Origin: Camellia lanceoleosa
Lineage: Eukaryota; Streptophyta; Magnoliopsida; Ericales; Theaceae
Reading direction: 5' to 3'
DNA length: 64,000 nt
Assembly: GCA_025200525.1 (NCBI GenBank)
Contig: CM045767.1
Location: forward strand, 4,971,437 to 5,035,436
Part shown: positions 11,279-22,843 of the stretch, one piece after another
Layout of the letters: each line of letters opens with the position of its first letter
Numbering within the stretch: position 1 is the stretch's first letter
Notes under the pieces: generated by a model
What the model was told of the DNA's origin: nothing
The model's database searches: none
The model's input: the letters and a program-made list of their open reading frames with translations, nothing else
Translations under genes and position numbers: made by a program

Positions 11279-11850
11279 ATTTTCATATTCAAATTCACGT
11301 GTTCAAGTACTTGTATCTCTCTCGTCGTAACTCCATTTCGCCTTATTTTTGCGTTATTAGATTCACCTGATGGTCTAGTGTTCAAAGATTATTCTGTGTG
11401 CCGTCAGAGTTCTGAAAGTTGACCAAAAATAAGATTTTTTTCTCTTTGGGTAAATTTTTAGATTTAAACCCATATGTTCAAGCCCTTGTATCTCCCTCGT
11501 TGTAACTTCATTTTGCCTTATTTTTGCGTTGTTAGATTCATTTCATGGCATAGTTTTCATTCTATCCCTCATACGCCTTTTTCCATCTCTTTTTGCATGC
11601 CGTCGGAGTTCCAAAAATTGGCCAAAAATAAGATTTTAAACTCTTTAGGCAAAATTTTCATATTCGAACTCACATGTTCAAGTCCTTATATCTCCCTCGT
11701 CGTATCCATCTTGCCTCATTTTTACGTCGTTGGATTTATTTCATGGCCTAGTTTTCATTTCATCCCTTATACACATTATTCTACCTCTTTTTACATGTCG
11801 TCAGTACTCCGAAAGTTGGCCAAAAATAAGATATTTCTTTTTCTCTCTTC
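11279..11850. repeat. tandem repeats in the left arm of the fold-back element
   Basis: Three units begin near 11279, 11450 and 11652, each with a TTTTTCATATTC-like start, a CATGTTCAAG phrase, a GTATCTCCCTCGT phrase and a GTTGGCCAAAAATAAGAT end. The right arm holds the same units inverted near 12299, 24001 and 24193. The 166-codon open frame over this region only reads through the repeats. Confidence 0.7.
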
Positions 11851-12448
11851 CTCTATTTTCTATCTCCATGCTTCTTCATTTCTTTGTCATTTTCACAATT
11901 ATTCTCTCTTTTCCTCTTCTTTCATAACCATTTCACCGAGCTCGTGGTGGCCACTGAACCTTCAGCGGTGGTAGTGCCATCAAGTATGAAGGTATTTAAC
12001 TTACAAGAAGGGAAATAAACATAAGGGTGGGGGAAGGGCCATAAAGGAAAAGGAAAAAAGAGAATAATTGTGGAAATAAAGGAGGAAGGAAGGAGTATCG
12101 AGATAGAATATAGAGGAAGAAAGAAAGAAATAAAAGAAAAAAAAAAAAGAGAGAAAAAAATTTTATTTTTGGCAAACTTTCAAAGCACTACAAAAAGAGG
12201 TGGAACAAGATGTATGAGGGGTGGAATGAAAACTAGGCCATGAGATAAATCAATGGCGAAAATAAGGCGAAATGAATTCTGACGAGGAGATAAAGGATTT
12301 GAACATGTGAGTTTGAATATGAAAATTTTGCCCAAAGAGAGAAAAATCTTATTTTGGCTAACTTTGAAGCTTCTGACGGTGTGCAATAAGAGATGGAACA
12401 AGGTATATGAGGGTAAAATGAAAGCTAGGCCATGAGGTGAATCTAACA

Positions 12449-13628
12449 TGTTAATCATATTGTTTAATTTTAATGATGTCTAAAAGATTATTTGAAAATT
12501 TCATATTTTTTTATACATATTCTATATTATTTGACACAAAATATTATATGTTTAAAATATAGGTTGTATGATATATTTGTTAAAAATATTAATCAAATGG
12601 AAATATTTTGAAAATATCACTATTCACGTTTTGAAAAATTTAAAATTGATTAGTTGTATTATTTTGACTGATTGGTTGGCTGGTCACTATTCACTTTTTA
12701 ACAAAATTAAAATTGATTAATTTTTTTTTTGACAAATGTGATATTAATGAATTATTCCTTTTTGATCTAGTCACATGAGATGATTAGTTATTTTTATTTT
12801 ATTTGAGTGTATTTATAATCTCTTCAACAATTACAAAACTTTTAAGAGGGGTATATCTATATTTTATCTGATATGTATACATATATGAGTGTGAATTGAA
12901 TTTTATACTCAAAATTATGATGACTTGCCTATAAAAGTGGACAAAAAAAAAAAGGTGTAATGTTGGTCAAAGAAAAAAGTGGACAAAGAAAAGGTGTAAA
13001 GTTGGACAAAGGAAAAGTGGACTAAGAAAAAAAAGATATGCTGTCGAGGAGCATTTTCTTTTCCAACGGGTATATTTTTTGGTATAAATAGAAGTGTTGT
13101 GTATGGAGAAAAATCAAGAACTTGAAAAGAAAAATTTCTGTGTGCTCCAAAATTTTGAGTATATTGCATTCTGCCATTTCACTTTCAGATCTAAGTGTAG
13201 CCTTTGTTCTTACACTTTCATATTTACTCTTTGTGACAGAATTATTGTAAAAATGGTTTAAGTATCACTTATTTTTATTCATTATTTTGTGAGAGATTTT
13301 TGTAAGGGTGAGGCATTTATTGTTGAGTGAGGCTCAATAGATAAGAGTAAGTCTGTGCCAAATCCACAAGCTTGGTGGTGTATTTATTCAGTTGATAGTA
13401 AAGAAATTCTCAAGGAAGTTCCTTGGGGAGTAGACGTAGGCCTGGCGTGCCGAACCACTATAAATCTTAGTATTTGATTTTCTCTCCCTATCTCGCTTAC
13501 TTTTATATTGATATTATTATTCTTTTTTTTTTGGGTTAAAATTCTAAATATTGTGTTAATTTTAATATTGTAAATTTTTTTTAATAACCCAATTCACCCC
13601 CCTCTTGGGTTGTCTACCTGAGATAACA
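12449..13628 (+). repeat. 5' LTR of the Sirevirus (1180 bp)
   Basis: It starts TGTTAATCATATTG and ends TACCTGAGATAACA two bases before the primer-binding site. The last 60 bp carry the Sirevirus LTR ending CACCCCCCTCTTGGGTTG. It aligns end to end with 22844-23964. The 3' copy differs by point changes, an (AT)n expansion near 23209-23230 and small deletions, so the insertion is not recent. Confidence 0.95.
13083..13091 (+). promoter_or_regulatory. TATA box in the 5' LTR
   Basis: TATAAATAG sits in the last half of the LTR, about 545 bp before its end. The same box is kept at 23425-23433 in the 3' LTR, which supports it as the U3 promoter of the element. Confidence 0.6.
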
Positions 13629-13630
13629 AT

Positions 13631-13643
13631 TGGTATCAGAGCC
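13631..13643 (+). promoter_or_regulatory. Sirevirus primer-binding site
   Basis: TGGTATCAGAGCC, two bases after the LTR, is the standard copia site complementary to the 3' end of initiator tRNA-Met, where minus-strand DNA synthesis starts. Confidence 0.9.
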
Positions 13644-13684
13644 TAGACTCTAGTTTGTGTGACTTAATCGTCTTAGAATAGATC

Positions 13685-15331
13685 ATGACAACCCCTAATT
13701 ATTCCTTACCTGAGGGACAAGCATCTAATAGGCCACCACTATTTAGTGGCACAAATTTTAGCTATTGGAAAACTTGGATGACCATACATGTTCAATCTAA
13801 TGATTATGAATCTTTGAAAAATTATTTGCAATGATCCAAAAATACATACCAAAACTATAGATGGACTTAAGGTACCAAAACTTGAAGATAAGTGAAATGA
13901 ATCAGATACTAGAATGGCCCAAATTAATGTCAAAGCCACAAACATGTTGTATTGCGCCTTAGATGCCAACGAGTTCAACAGAATTTTCACATATAAAACC
14001 GCAAAAGAAATTTGGGATAAAATTATATTGACTCATGAGGGAACCGAACAAGTTAAAGAATCTAGGGTCAGTTTACTAGTCCATAATTATGAACTCTTTA
14101 AAATGAAACCTGATGAAACTATTCCTCAAATGTTTACTTGCTTTACTGATATTATTAATGGTTTAACTTCTCTTGGAAAAATATATGCTAATACTGAAAT
14201 TGTAAGAAAAGTACTTAGGTCATTGCCAAAAAGTTGGGAGACAAAAGTCATTGCCATTACCGAAGCCAAGAATTTATCAAAGCTAAGTCTAGATGAGTCA
14301 ATGAGATCTCTCTTAACTCATGAGCTCATAATGCAAGAAGGAAAAGAAGAGGAGGACAAGAAGAAGAAGAAATGAATAGCCTTCAAATCCACCTCGAAAC
14401 ATCGAGAGGATGAGAAAAATGATTCAGATGATGATGAGGAAATGACATTCATCACTAGGAAGTTCAAAAGGTTTGTGAAAAAGAAACAAGGTGTGCGAAA
14501 ATTTTTCAAAAAAGATTTCAATAATAGGGATTTTCAAAAGGGAGAAAATCACAAAAAATTTGAAATTATCTGCTACGAATGCAACAAACCTAGACACTAC
14601 AAATTAGAATATCTGGAACTTAAGAAACAATTCAATAAGGACAAGAAGAAAGCCATGATTGCAGCATAGGGAGAAGATAGTGATTAAAGCAACTCAGAAA
14701 CCGAAGTTTGCAAAAATGAGGTTGCTAACCTATGCTTAATGGCACTTGGAAACGAAGATGAGGTAAATGATGAATCTTTTACGTTAATGAATTACAATCA
14801 GCTTTTGCTGAATTACATGCTGAATTTATAAAACTTAGGTTGAAAAGTAACTGTCAAAAGAAAGTGATTTCAAGTTTATCAAAAGAAAATGAATCCTTAA
14901 CTTCCAAAATAAATGATTTAGAAAATGAAACCATGAAAATGGAAAAGGAAAATGATATTTTAACTCGAAAAGAGTCTTCAATTTCTGAGAAAACATTAGT
15001 TGTATTGCAAGAAGAAAATGAGTCTTTAAAAAAGAAGCAAATTATTTTGAAAGAAAATATCAAAGACTTGAAAAATACTCTTTCTAAATTCACTCAAGGT
15101 AGAGAGATTTTAGATAAAATTCTTAAAAATCAAAGTCGTACTTTTAGTAGAGCCAAAATTGGATATAAACCTTTTTCAAAAGTAAAAACTGTCAAAAATA
15201 GTTTTATGCATGCATCTTTTAATTATTCTCATCTTACATGTCATTTTTGTGGTACAAAAGGCCATATTTCACGTTCATGTCATGTTAAAAGAAATCTTTT
15301 TGCTAAAATAAAAAAAGATGTGGATTCCTAA
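13685..15331 (+). pseudogene. Sirevirus gag, interrupted
   Basis: The likely start is ATG at 13685 (MTTPNYSLPEG), followed by RPPLFSGTNFSYWKTWMT, the copia gag opening. Stops follow at about 13830 and in the next frame. The core resumes at 13914-14375 (TAKEIWDKIILTHEGTEQV; FTCFTDIINGLTSLGK), and a Lys-rich hinge leads to a zinc knuckle at about 14566 (CYECNKPRHYKLEYL, last Cys lost). The 14840-15331 frame is a long coiled coil ending in a second knuckle, CHFCGTKGHISRSCH, which is complete. It would be the structural shell protein. At least three breaks inactivate it. Confidence 0.85.
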
Positions 15332-15409
15332 GGACATTTCAAGAGTGTCAAATTCTAACTTTTATGGACCCAAGAAAATATGGGTACCAATAGAAAAATC
15401 AATTTTTTG

Positions 15410-15843
15410 TAGGTATGTTTCAAGACAAATCTAGTAACGATAGATGGTATCTCGATATTGCATGTTCGAGGCACATGACCGGAAATAAAGTTATGTTCAC
15501 CACGCTTTAACCAAAGGATGGCGGATATGTAACTTTCGGCGACAATAGCAAGGGTAAAATCATAGGTGTAGGCAGTATCGGTAAAAATCCTTCTCCTAAT
15601 ATTGAAAATGTTTTACTTGTTAAAGGTTTAAAACATAACTTGCTTAGTATTAGTCAATTATGTAATAAAGGGTATAGAGTTATTTTTGAGAAAACTCATT
15701 GTACTATTGAGAACACTCCAGAAAACAAATTTTTTTTTGTAGGTTATAGACATGAGAATGTATATGTGTTTGATTTACATGATTTGTCTTCTCATTTTAA
15801 CATTAAATGTTTATCTGCTATAAATGATAATGGTTGGCTTTGA
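15410..15843 (+). pseudogene. Sirevirus protease and GAG-pre-integrase, active site changed
   Basis: At about 15448-15480 the protease active-site region reads LDIACSRHMTG. Copia proteases have DSGCSRHMTG here, so the D-S/T-G triad has become D-I-A. A TAA at 15508-15510 also interrupts the frame. The pre-integrase part (15640-15843) is well kept: [20 protein letters not shown] and YVFDLHDLSS. A TGA at 15841-15843 separates it from the integrase zinc-binding head. Confidence 0.82.
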
Positions 15844-16891
15844 TATAGAAGATTAGGACATGCTCATTTTGATTTAATTTCCAAACTTTCAAATAATGAG
15901 TTAGTCATTGGCTTACCAAAAATTATTTTTGAAAAAGACAAACTTTGTGATGCATGTCAATTTGGAAAACAAACTAGAATTTCTTTTAAATATAAAAATA
16001 TCATTTCAACTATTAAACCGCTTCAACTCTTGCATATTGATTTATTCGGACCATCTAGAACATTAAGTTTAGAAGGAAAATCATATGCTCTTATTTGTGT
16101 TGATGATTATATTAGATATACATGGGTATTATTTTTAGTACACAAAAATGAAGCTTTTTATAATTTCTCAAGACTTTGTAAAAGAATTCAAAATGAAAAA
16201 AATCTTAATATTTGTAGTATTAGAAGTGATCATGGTAGAGAATTTGAAAATGAAGATTTTATTATATTTTGTAATGAGTTTGGAATTAATCATAACTTTT
16301 CTGCCCTTAGAACTCCTCAACAAAATGGTGCAATTGAAAAAAAAAAATAGAACTCTTGAAAAAATGGCCCGTACTATACTTTGTAAAAATAATTTGCCTA
16401 AATATTTCTAGGTGGAAGCTGCTAACACTACATGCTATATTGTAAACTGAGCTATGATTAGACATATTCTTAAGAAAACCCTTTCTGAAATTTGGAAAGG
16501 TAGAAAACCTAATATTAGTCACTTGCGTACATTTGGTTGTAAATGCTTTGTATTGAATAACAATAAAGATAACTTAGGAAAATTTGATGCTAAATTAGAT
16601 GAAGCTATATTTCTTGGATATTCAATCTCCAGTAAAGCCTATAGAGTATTCAATAAAAGAATTCTACTTGTTGAAGAATCTGTGCATGTTGTGTTTGATG
16701 AATCTAACAACATTATTTCCAAGAATCTTGTAAGTAATGATATTGTAGAAAAACAACCAAGCATGGAGAACATTTATATAAAAGAAAATGAAGAAAATCC
16801 ATTACACGAACATAAAGAAGAAATGACAATGGAAAAACTTCAAGAAATATATGCTCTTCTAGAAAACGACTCAAATTTACCAAAAGAATAG
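15844..16891 (+). pseudogene. Sirevirus integrase, interrupted
   Basis: The zinc-binding head (RRLGHAHFDLISK... CDACQFGKQTR) lies at 15847-15985. The catalytic core follows: LHIDLFGPSRT (first Asp), SDHGREFENE (second Asp) and RTPQQNGAIEKK, where a base change in the A-run at 16337-16350 shifts the frame just before the usual catalytic Glu segment is complete. The C-terminal part continues at 16454-16891 (GRKPNISHLRTFGCKCFV; DEAIFLGYS; SKAYRVFNKR). The solo LTR at 16932 separates it from RT. Confidence 0.85.
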
Positions 16892-16931
16892 AAGTATGCT
16901 CATGGTCACCCCAAAGACCTCATCATAGGTG

Positions 16932-19310
16932 TGTAACAACCCTCGTCTTGATTACCGATTAACCACTGAATTACGTACTGAATACTGCTAAACCGAACTG
17001 ATAATGACTGATAATTGAATTAACCGAAGTACTGAATGGACTGATTGAAATCGAAACTGAAATTGAATAAGTTTATCTGTTATATTGCATTTCTATCTGT
17101 TTGATTGACTGATTATCTGTTTGAGTGTATGTGTTTAAACTGCTAATTGAAGGCCTTATCGGCGGCCGAATTAGAAACCGTTTAGTGTTTTGTAGTCAGG
17201 AGAATATCTGTGATTTAATGGTATATTTATCTGAAAACTGATTAGGAATGATTAAATTAGATTAAATTAAGTCAATTAAAGAGGTTGCCGTAATTACGAC
17301 TTTGCCATGTGAGTGGCCCCTTTGTTTATTGATTTCCTAGAGCCTTATTACACTTGACATATCAATTGATCAGCTCCCATCTTGCTTTCTAACCGACCAA
17401 ACTTAGAGAGAGTGAAGGAGAAGAGAGAATTTAGCTCAATTGTTGAATTTGCTTGGAGATTGCCTAGAATTGAAGTATAATTGGCATAATCTAGCTCCCA
17501 CACCTTGAAATTGACACTCTAGGTAAGGAAATCATCTTCTTCTTGTTGTCTTGAGCTAAATCTTGCATGTTTCATGCATCATTGTAGAGCTAAGCCATGT
17601 TTTAAGGTCAAGTATTGAATTGAAGCTTAACATTTGCATGCATGTGTTCTTTGTTGAGTTTAAAGTGGAATTCATAGCTAATTGTTGCATGCATGTACAA
17701 GTTCTAGTTAAGGTTCATGAAACCATCATGTTTTCAAAGTATTGAGCTCATTAGAGCATCACATGGGAGTTTTAAATTGGTTTGAATGCATGCATGTCAT
17801 GTTTGAATGTTGTTCATGCATGTTCATGTAAATTGGGTTTGAAATTGAGTTAATTGAAACACCCTTGGGCCTTGATTTCTTAAATTGAGCTTCAAATCAT
17901 GTTGTTATATGAGTTTGCAAATGTTTCCCAGAAAATGGGCCCAAGAAAATCGAATTTGGAGCATCAAAACTTGGTTTGGAACTTGGAGGTTGAATCTGGA
18001 TTTCCCAGATTTTGGCCGTCCGCTCGAGCGGGAGAAGTGCCGCTCGAGCGGGGAAAACAAGCTCCCAGTATTTTCTTCGACTTGTTTTACAGTCCGCTCG
18101 AGCGGAGTGTTTCACGCTCGAGCGGAGAAATCGAGCATCCAGCATCTTGCACCATTCATCAGTCTGCTCGAGCGGTGGAATGTACGCTCGAGCGGGGACC
18201 TTTGTTGGCTTGTCCGCTCGAGCGGAGGCCCTGTTTCATTGAAAATTCTGAAACTGATTTCTGTGCACATCTTTGCATCCTCATCCCATTCTAGGCATTC
18301 TTAGGCCTAGTTTAAGGCATCTTAATGAGGATTTAGACATAGAACCACACCGAGGAAATTTAGGGATTTAATTATCATCCTTCCGATTGTGAACTTAGTG
18401 TGTGTTCTATTTGTTAACTGTTTAGGGTTGGCTCTCGGGCGGCGCTCTAGGCTATAGCCCAATCTCTGTGAGTAACAATTGTGTAAAGATATGTTCAAAA
18501 TGGTTATCTTTTGAATCTTGAATGAATTGTTTATTGAACTAATATTGTTTCTTGAATGAATGTATGTCTGTATTACAGGCATTGTGGCATCCTTAGCATT
18601 GGTATTCTTTATTCTGAGCTCTGTCGGTCCCCTTGTGAAACCATACTGTTTACTGATCGATGGCCATCATTACTGTTGAGTCTGTTAAGAGTCGGTCCTT
18701 TTGGACCTACTGTATATAGGCTAATGGATGTACCACATATGGTGATTGATAATCTTGAAAAATGAAAATCTTGTTTAATGTTGATTTCATTCTTTGTAAG
18801 GACATTCATTCATAACCTCTTTCTGTTGTATGTTATTCACTTGGGCTTTAGCTCATTGTATATATATATGTAGGTTCTCGGTGACGGCCGGAGCTAGGAG
18901 CGTGGGTCGGTCCCCAGTTTTGTCAAGCCAGCCTATGTGCCTCACTGCGAGGTTCCGAATTACCATGCTTTGGCTTGGGGTGTTTTTGTGTCCCCTATCG
19001 GCTCCTTACTGTTTTGTACTTTTGTATAGACTGTCTATTGTTATACCGTACTGTTGCCTAGGGATTCGATCCCTGTACTGACTGACTGTAAATGATTGTA
19101 TAGACTGAATAGACTGTTCTGAATGAATGCATAGAAAATGTTTTTGGCATACAGATTTTCACAGCTCAATGGACACTAGTTATTTACTGTATTGGCTTCC
19201 GCCAGGCCCTGTACTCTGTTTAACTGTATTCTTGTTGAAGAGGCCTTGGTAATCTCGGATTCTTGGCGATTCTGATGCTAAACCCATAGGGCCGGGTTTG
19301 GGTCGTGACA
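16932..19310 (+). mobile_element. solo LTR 1 of a long-LTR family, inside Sirevirus pol
   Basis: It begins TGTAACAACCCTCG and ends GGGTTTGGGTCGTGACA, and is flanked by a perfect 5-bp duplication AGGTG (16927-16931, 19311-19315). Removing it rejoins the integrase and RT parts of pol. No internal retroelement sequence is present, so it is a solo LTR left by LTR-LTR recombination. It shares ends, the phrase AAGGCCTTATCGGC (17152) and a palindrome cluster with 25751-28319, 36146-39058 and 59050-61557. LTRs this long with such ends suggest Ty3/gypsy, which cannot be proved without an internal region. Confidence 0.93.
18021..18224. repeat. paired-palindrome cluster in solo LTR 1 (7 copies)
   Basis: CGCTCGAGCG, a perfect 10-bp palindrome usually extended to CCGCTCGAGCGG, starts at 18021, 18041, 18095, 18115, 18165 (first base T), 18185 and 18215. 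Successive starts are 20, 54, 20, 50, 20 and 30 bp apart, giving three pairs at exactly 20 bp and one more copy. The DNA between copies is not repeated. Confidence 0.95.
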
Positions 19311-19440
19311 AGGTGATGCGGCGAAAGGTATAAAAACTCGTTCCTCTATTAGAAATATCTGTGGTAACTTAGCGCTTGTTTCACAAATTGAACCAAAATT
19401 GTTTTTAGAAGCTGAAAATGATGAAAACTAGATTTTAGTA

Positions 19441-20231
19441 ATGCAAGAAGAATTAAATCAATTTGAAAGGAATGAAATTCAGTTTTTAACTCCTCGACCT
19501 ATGGATCATTCCGTTATTGGTACAAAATGGGTTTTTCGAAATAAAATGGATGAAGCCGGAGTTGTTACTAAAAATAAAGTTAGATTAGTTGCTCAAGGTT
19601 ATAATCAAGAAGAGGGCATTGATTTTGATGAAACTTTTGCACCAGTTGCTAGACTTGAAACTATTAAAATGTTACTTGCTTTTGCATGTTTTAAAGATTT
19701 TAAAATATATCAAATGGATGTTAAAAGTGTTTTTTTAAATGGGTACATTTCGAAGAAAGTTTATGTTGAATAATCTCCCAGTTTTGAAAATCATAAATAC
19801 TCGAATCATGTTTTCAAACTTTCAAAAGCCTTATATGGCTTAAAACAAGCTCCTAGAGCTTGGTATGAGAGATTTAGTAATTTTCTTCTTGACAAAGGTT
19901 TTTGTAGAGGAAAAATTGATACAACACTTTTTATAAAAATCAAAAGAAAGATATGCTAATTGTTCAAATTTATGTTGATGATATCATTTTTGGTGCTACT
20001 AATGAAAATTTGTACAAAGAGTTTGCTAAAGATATGCATGGTGAAGTTGAAATGAGTATGATGGGGGAATTAAATTACTTCCTTGGTCTACAAATTAAAC
20101 AAACTAATGATGGGATTCATTTAAATCAAACAAAATATATCAAGGATCTACTTAAAAAGTTTGAAATGAAATCATCAAAGCCTGCAGCAACTCCAATGAG
20201 CACATCAATAAAAATCGACAAAGATGAGTAA
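19441..20231 (+). pseudogene. Sirevirus reverse transcriptase, interrupted
   Basis: It opens with [11 protein letters not shown], then [32 protein letters not shown] and [14 protein letters not shown], where a TAA (19771-19773) stops the first frame. After LYGLKQAPRAWY a one-base change shifts the frame, and the catalytic box IYVDDIIFGAT lies at about 19966 in the next. It continues into MMGELNYFLGLQIKQ, where it is again well kept, and stops at 20229. Confidence 0.9.
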
Positions 20232-20906
20232 GGTAAACCTGTAGATGAAAAGAAATATCGAGGTATAATTGGTTCTCTACTCTATCTTACTGCAAATAGA
20301 CCCGATATAATGTTTAGTGTTTGTATGTGCGCACGTTTTCAATCCGCGCCGAAAGAGTCACACATCACCGCAGTCAAACGTATTTTCAGATATTTTGTTG
20401 GCACTCCAAATTTGGGATTACGATATCCTAAGTCAACCACCTTTGAACTTTTTGGTTACTCAGATGTTGACTTTGCAGGATGTAGACTTGACCGAAAAAG
20501 CACTAATTTTTTTGGACACTCACTCACTTCTTAGTTTTGCAAAAAACAAAACTCAGTGGCTCTGTCAACTGCTGAAGCAAAATACATTGCCGCCGCTGGG
20601 TGTTGTGCACAATTGCTTTGGATGAAACAACAACTTCAAGATTTTGGACTTCACTATGATCATATTCTTATAAAATGTGACAACACAAGTGTCATTAACG
20701 TTTCAAAAAATCTTATTCAGCACTCACGCACTAAACACATTAAAATAAGGCATCATTTTTTAAGAGATCATATACTTAAAGGTGACATTGAACTCGAATT
20801 TGTGCCTACAAATCGTCAATTAGCTGACATATTTACCAAGCCTCTAAATGAAGAACAATTTTGTTATATTAGAACTGAACTTGATATGATGAATACTCCA
20901 ATATAA
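20232..20906 (+). pseudogene. Sirevirus RNase H, interrupted
   Basis: The connection domain (YRGIIGSLLYLTANRPDIMFSV) leads to the RNase H core in at least two frames: FGYSDVDFAG (first catalytic Asp; 20310-20534), then LSTAEAKYIAAAGCC (catalytic Glu; 20556 on), IKCDNTSVINVSKN, RTKHIKIRHHFLRDH and ADIFTKPLNEEQF. The frame ends in TAA at 20904-20906, which is the end of pol. Confidence 0.9.
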
Positions 20907-20928
20907 TATTTATATTAATTTTTTTATA

Positions 20929-20968
<40 letters not shown>

Positions 20969-22829
20969 TTATATACATATATATATTCTCTCTCTCTCAC
21001 CCGCTCCGTTTCTATTTCTCACCCGCTCTCTTCCTTACTCTCTGTTTTCTCTTTCTCTTGCTTTCTCGCTCTCCCTTTCTTCCTCTCATCCTCAACCAAC
21101 ACCATCTTCATCCTTACCATCATCTACAACTAGCTCCACTATCCACAAAATCATTCATCATTTTCATCACTACCATCATCCATCCAAATCCCTCACCAAT
21201 CTATCGAGATCCATCACTACTCTACCCAAAATTTGCATCACCATCATTACCGATTCATCAAGATTCGTGACGGATCCATCAAGATCCGTGACTTATCCAT
21301 CAAGATCCGTGACTTATCCATCAAGATCCATTATCGATCTATAAAAATTCATCATCGATCTACGCGATCTTCTCCATTTGTTTCGATCATCAAGGTCATC
21401 ATCGATCAATATGTTAAAATTATTTTTTGCATTGTGTTATATTTTTTTTCTTGTTGTATGTGCTCCAAACTCTCTTGGATTTAATAATGATTGCTTCTAC
21501 TTTGTCTAAAGAAATTGTTTTTGTTTTTATTTTTATTTTCTCCTTTTATGCTAGTACACTTGGTGTAGTTATTTATGGCCGGATCTTAATGGCCCTTGGT
21601 ATTATAGATTGGTAATTTATTTCTTCAAATTTATGTAATTTTTAGTATATTAATTTAGGGGGAGACTCATATATTTTGAGATTAACAATTATTATTAAAA
21701 AAAATAAAAATAATAAAAAAAGGGAGCGTGTGTATATTTTGTGCATAATTTTAAGGGAAGTATATATATATATATTTCTCTTTCCTTATCTGCACTACTT
21801 CTTATCTGCACCACCAATTTTTTTTTTTTTTTTTGCAAAGACAGAATTTATATAAATAAAAAAAAAGAGAAGGAGAAATGCTTGCAATTTTATTTCAGAA
21901 GGAGAAAATATTACTCAATTACATGTAAGTTTTCAGAAGGTTTCACAGATTTTTTCCGTTTCACTTCTCTCAACAATTTTTCATGAGCCTCTTTTACATG
22001 CCTCTATTTATTTTCGACTTCTGTGAGTCTTGGCATTATAACCGTTGCATAATATTGCACCGCATTCTCCAACTGTACATTTTTCATTTTTAGCTCTTTC
22101 TTCTCCTTACACATATTAACCAGTTGTTGTTTTAACAAGCACACCTCATCTCTCCATTGCTAATTTTCTTATACTCTTGCTTGTAATCGTTGCACCATAT
22201 TAGAAATTGCAGTCATTGCCTATGTACTAAGAGCCATAGTGTTATTAATAACATCGATATCATTTCGATCACCAATAACACTAAGACCCTCATTTACAGG
22301 AATAGCATGTGCCTACACTACTGGTACCCTCTCATTTGCCTGCATTACAAGCACCTCATACATGTCCGAACCATTGATGGCTAAGGTAAGGAATGACATG
22401 ATTATACAAGAAGGTAAAACAAATTTTTCTCTCAAACACTTGATATTTTCATCTTTTTGCCTATCATTTGTCACTTTTTATACACTCCATTGATCCAATC
22501 CTCGATGCATATCTGCTCAAATCTTTTGTTTGTCAACATTTTGTGCGCTTGAGATGCTCCAAAATTCCCATAATGATCTCGACAAAACTTAAGGAACATT
22601 ATTATATTTTTGGCATCTCAAATTATTGTATCAACTGTGTGTTTCCTATCTCCATATTTTATTTTGATGATGTCAAAGGGGAAAAAAAATATGATTTTGA
22701 ATTGCTATGTATGCATATGATTTTGAATTACTGTGTATGCATATGCTTTAAATATTTTATGTTGCAAAATTATCAAATAACTTGTTGATTTCTATTTTGT
22801 GTCAAATCCATACAAATATTGCTATCATC
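20907..22829. other. 3' non-pol region of the Sirevirus
   Basis: Sireviruses often carry an extra ORF or a long non-coding stretch here. This one has an (AAT)n microsatellite (20930-20966), a CT-rich leader-like stretch (20985-21090), a 21-bp repeat built on ATCAAGATCCGTGACTTATC (21255-21345), a polypurine-like TTTAGGGGGAGACTC (21655-21669) and, on the opposite strand, the degenerate ORF at 21911-22399. No sense-strand envelope-like protein was recognised. Confidence 0.6.
21911..22399 (-). pseudogene. degenerate antisense ORF in the Sirevirus 3' region
   Basis: On the strand opposite to pol, one reading frame runs 163 codons from ATG (22397-22399) to TAA (21911-21913), broken only by internal stops. 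Between stops it reads like a real protein: MSFLTLAINGSDMYEVLVM, VNEGLSVIGDRNDIDVINN, AMTAISNMVQRLQARV, a long Lys/Glu/Gln-rich helix (WRDEVCLLKQQLVNMCKEKK, then QLENAVQYYATVIMPR) and a basic tail (LLREVKRKKSVKP). The central part has coiled-coil heptad character. The internal stops are TAG/TAA codons that one C-to-T change from CAG/CAA could make. I do not recognise the family. It may be an element-encoded accessory ORF or a captured gene fragment. Confidence 0.55.
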
Positions 22830-22842
22830 AAAAAGGGAAAAA
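22830..22842 (+). promoter_or_regulatory. polypurine tract of the Sirevirus
   Basis: AAAAAGGGAAAAA lies one base before the 3' LTR, in the position where plus-strand DNA synthesis is primed. Confidence 0.7.
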
Positions 22843-22843
22843 T

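Noticed and set aside
11474..11974. 166-codon frame in the fold-back element
   Set aside because: It crosses 175-200 bp tandem repeats, and the inverted arm gives similar frames on the other strand.
18021..18224. CRISPR-like array
   Set aside because: The repeats are 10-bp palindromes with 10-44 bp gaps in a plant LTR. Unit length, spacing and lack of cas genes rule out CRISPR.
17885..18304. Overlapping frames on both strands rich in Ser, Arg and Ala
   Set aside because: CGCTCGAGCG palindromes read as RSS/LER/ARA in any frame, so these are by-products of the palindrome cluster.
22190..22788. Sense-strand frames (64-106 codons) as an envelope-like gene of the Sirevirus
   Set aside because: No signal peptide, membrane segment pattern or similarity could be argued, and the opposite strand reads much more like protein.
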